DNA from: Muricomes sp. | Lineage (GTDB): Bacteria; Bacillota; Clostridia; Lachnospirales; Lachnospiraceae | Direction: 5' to 3' | Length of the DNA stretch: 16,356 nucleotides | Assembly (NCBI GenBank): GCA_020024675.1 | Contig: JAHHTM010000012.1 | Location: 1-16,356, forward strand | Shown: piece after piece, positions 16,225 through 16,356 of the stretch | How positions within the stretch are numbered: the first letter of the stretch is position 1 | Layout of the letters: the number at the start of each line of letters is the position of its first letter | Made by a program: the position numbers and the translations under genes | The notes under the pieces: generated by a model | Told to the model about the DNA's origin: nothing | What the model saw: only the letters and a program-made list of their open reading frames with translations | Database searches by the model: none

Positions 16225-16252
16225 CATATTATGGTTAGCTGAGCAAAAACAA

Positions 16253-16280
16253 ATCATATTTTGTTGTATTGCTGTTTCAA
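16253..16280 (-). promoter_or_regulatory. Putative sigma-A promoter of the BREX operon
   Basis: Read on the minus strand, TTGAAA (16275-16280) and TATGAT (16253-16258) are separated by 16 bases; each differs from consensus at one position. Transcription would start near 16246, giving a 5' leader of about 90 bases before the ATG at 16153. A lone perfect TATAAT lies further up (16324-16329), but nothing resembling a -35 stands at the right distance. Confidence 0.55.
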
Positions 16281-16356
16281 GAAATTAGCTCTAGTATTTT
16301 ACTCCAACCATTATTTTTCTGTGATTATACAAGTGATTCATTGTTCAACTCCAAAT

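Noticed and set aside
16324..16329. Perfect TATAAT as the operon's -10 box.
   Set aside because: The nearest TTGAAC lies only 13 bases upstream and nothing fits a 16-18 base spacing; the TTGAAA/TATGAT pair downstream is better spaced.
1..16356. CRISPR arrays, tRNA genes, insertion sequences, integrase or att sites.
   Set aside because: No regularly spaced repeats, cloverleaf sequence, transposase or flanking direct repeats could be seen. The integrase-like stretch in the 983-aa protein has no catalytic domain.

Overview
The window is AT-rich, has strong AAGGAGG-type ribosome binding sites, and carries an XRE-membrane protein and a WYL regulator of kinds common in gut Clostridia. It most likely comes from a low-GC Firmicute (Lachnospiraceae/Ruminococcaceae-like). 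No rRNA, tRNA or housekeeping marker is present, so the species cannot be named from this sequence.

Almost the whole window (16153 down to 1565) is one minus-strand operon of seven tightly packed genes. In order of transcription they are: a 983-aa protein of unknown function; BrxP, a PAPS-reductase/DndC-like protein with ferredoxin-type Cys clusters (773 aa); BrxC/PglY, a giant P-loop ATPase (1395 aa); PglZ (756 aa); a short BrxL AAA+ protein (481 aa); a 65-aa Cys-rich protein; and an IscS/NifS-type cysteine desulfurase (about 375 aa). BrxP, BrxC, PglZ and BrxL are the four genes that define BREX type 4, a phage-defence class with no PglX methyltransferase. The cysteine desulfurase, and perhaps the 65-aa protein, give the operon its own sulfur supply. 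The simplest reading is a BREX system whose self/non-self mark is sulfur-based (phosphorothioate-like) rather than a methyl group: the desulfurase mobilises sulfur, BrxP activates or inserts it, and BrxC, PglZ and BrxL act in host modification and phage exclusion. The 983-aa first gene would be an accessory or specificity component. The chemistry is inference.

The promoter region (16154-16356) holds a good sigma-A-like promoter, a perfect 11-bp inverted repeat and two tiny possible leader ORFs, while the first gene itself lacks a recognisable Shine-Dalgarno.

Downstream of the desulfurase (1542 to about 711) is a decayed WYL-domain transcriptional regulator with two in-frame amber codons, one frameshift and a lost C-terminus. 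Its broken end is joined directly to an XRE-family membrane protein gene that has lost its start (709 to 98). Two hairpins at the left edge (10-35 and 62-91) close this region; the first looks like the terminator of a plus-strand gene to the left, the second like the terminator of the minus-strand genes.
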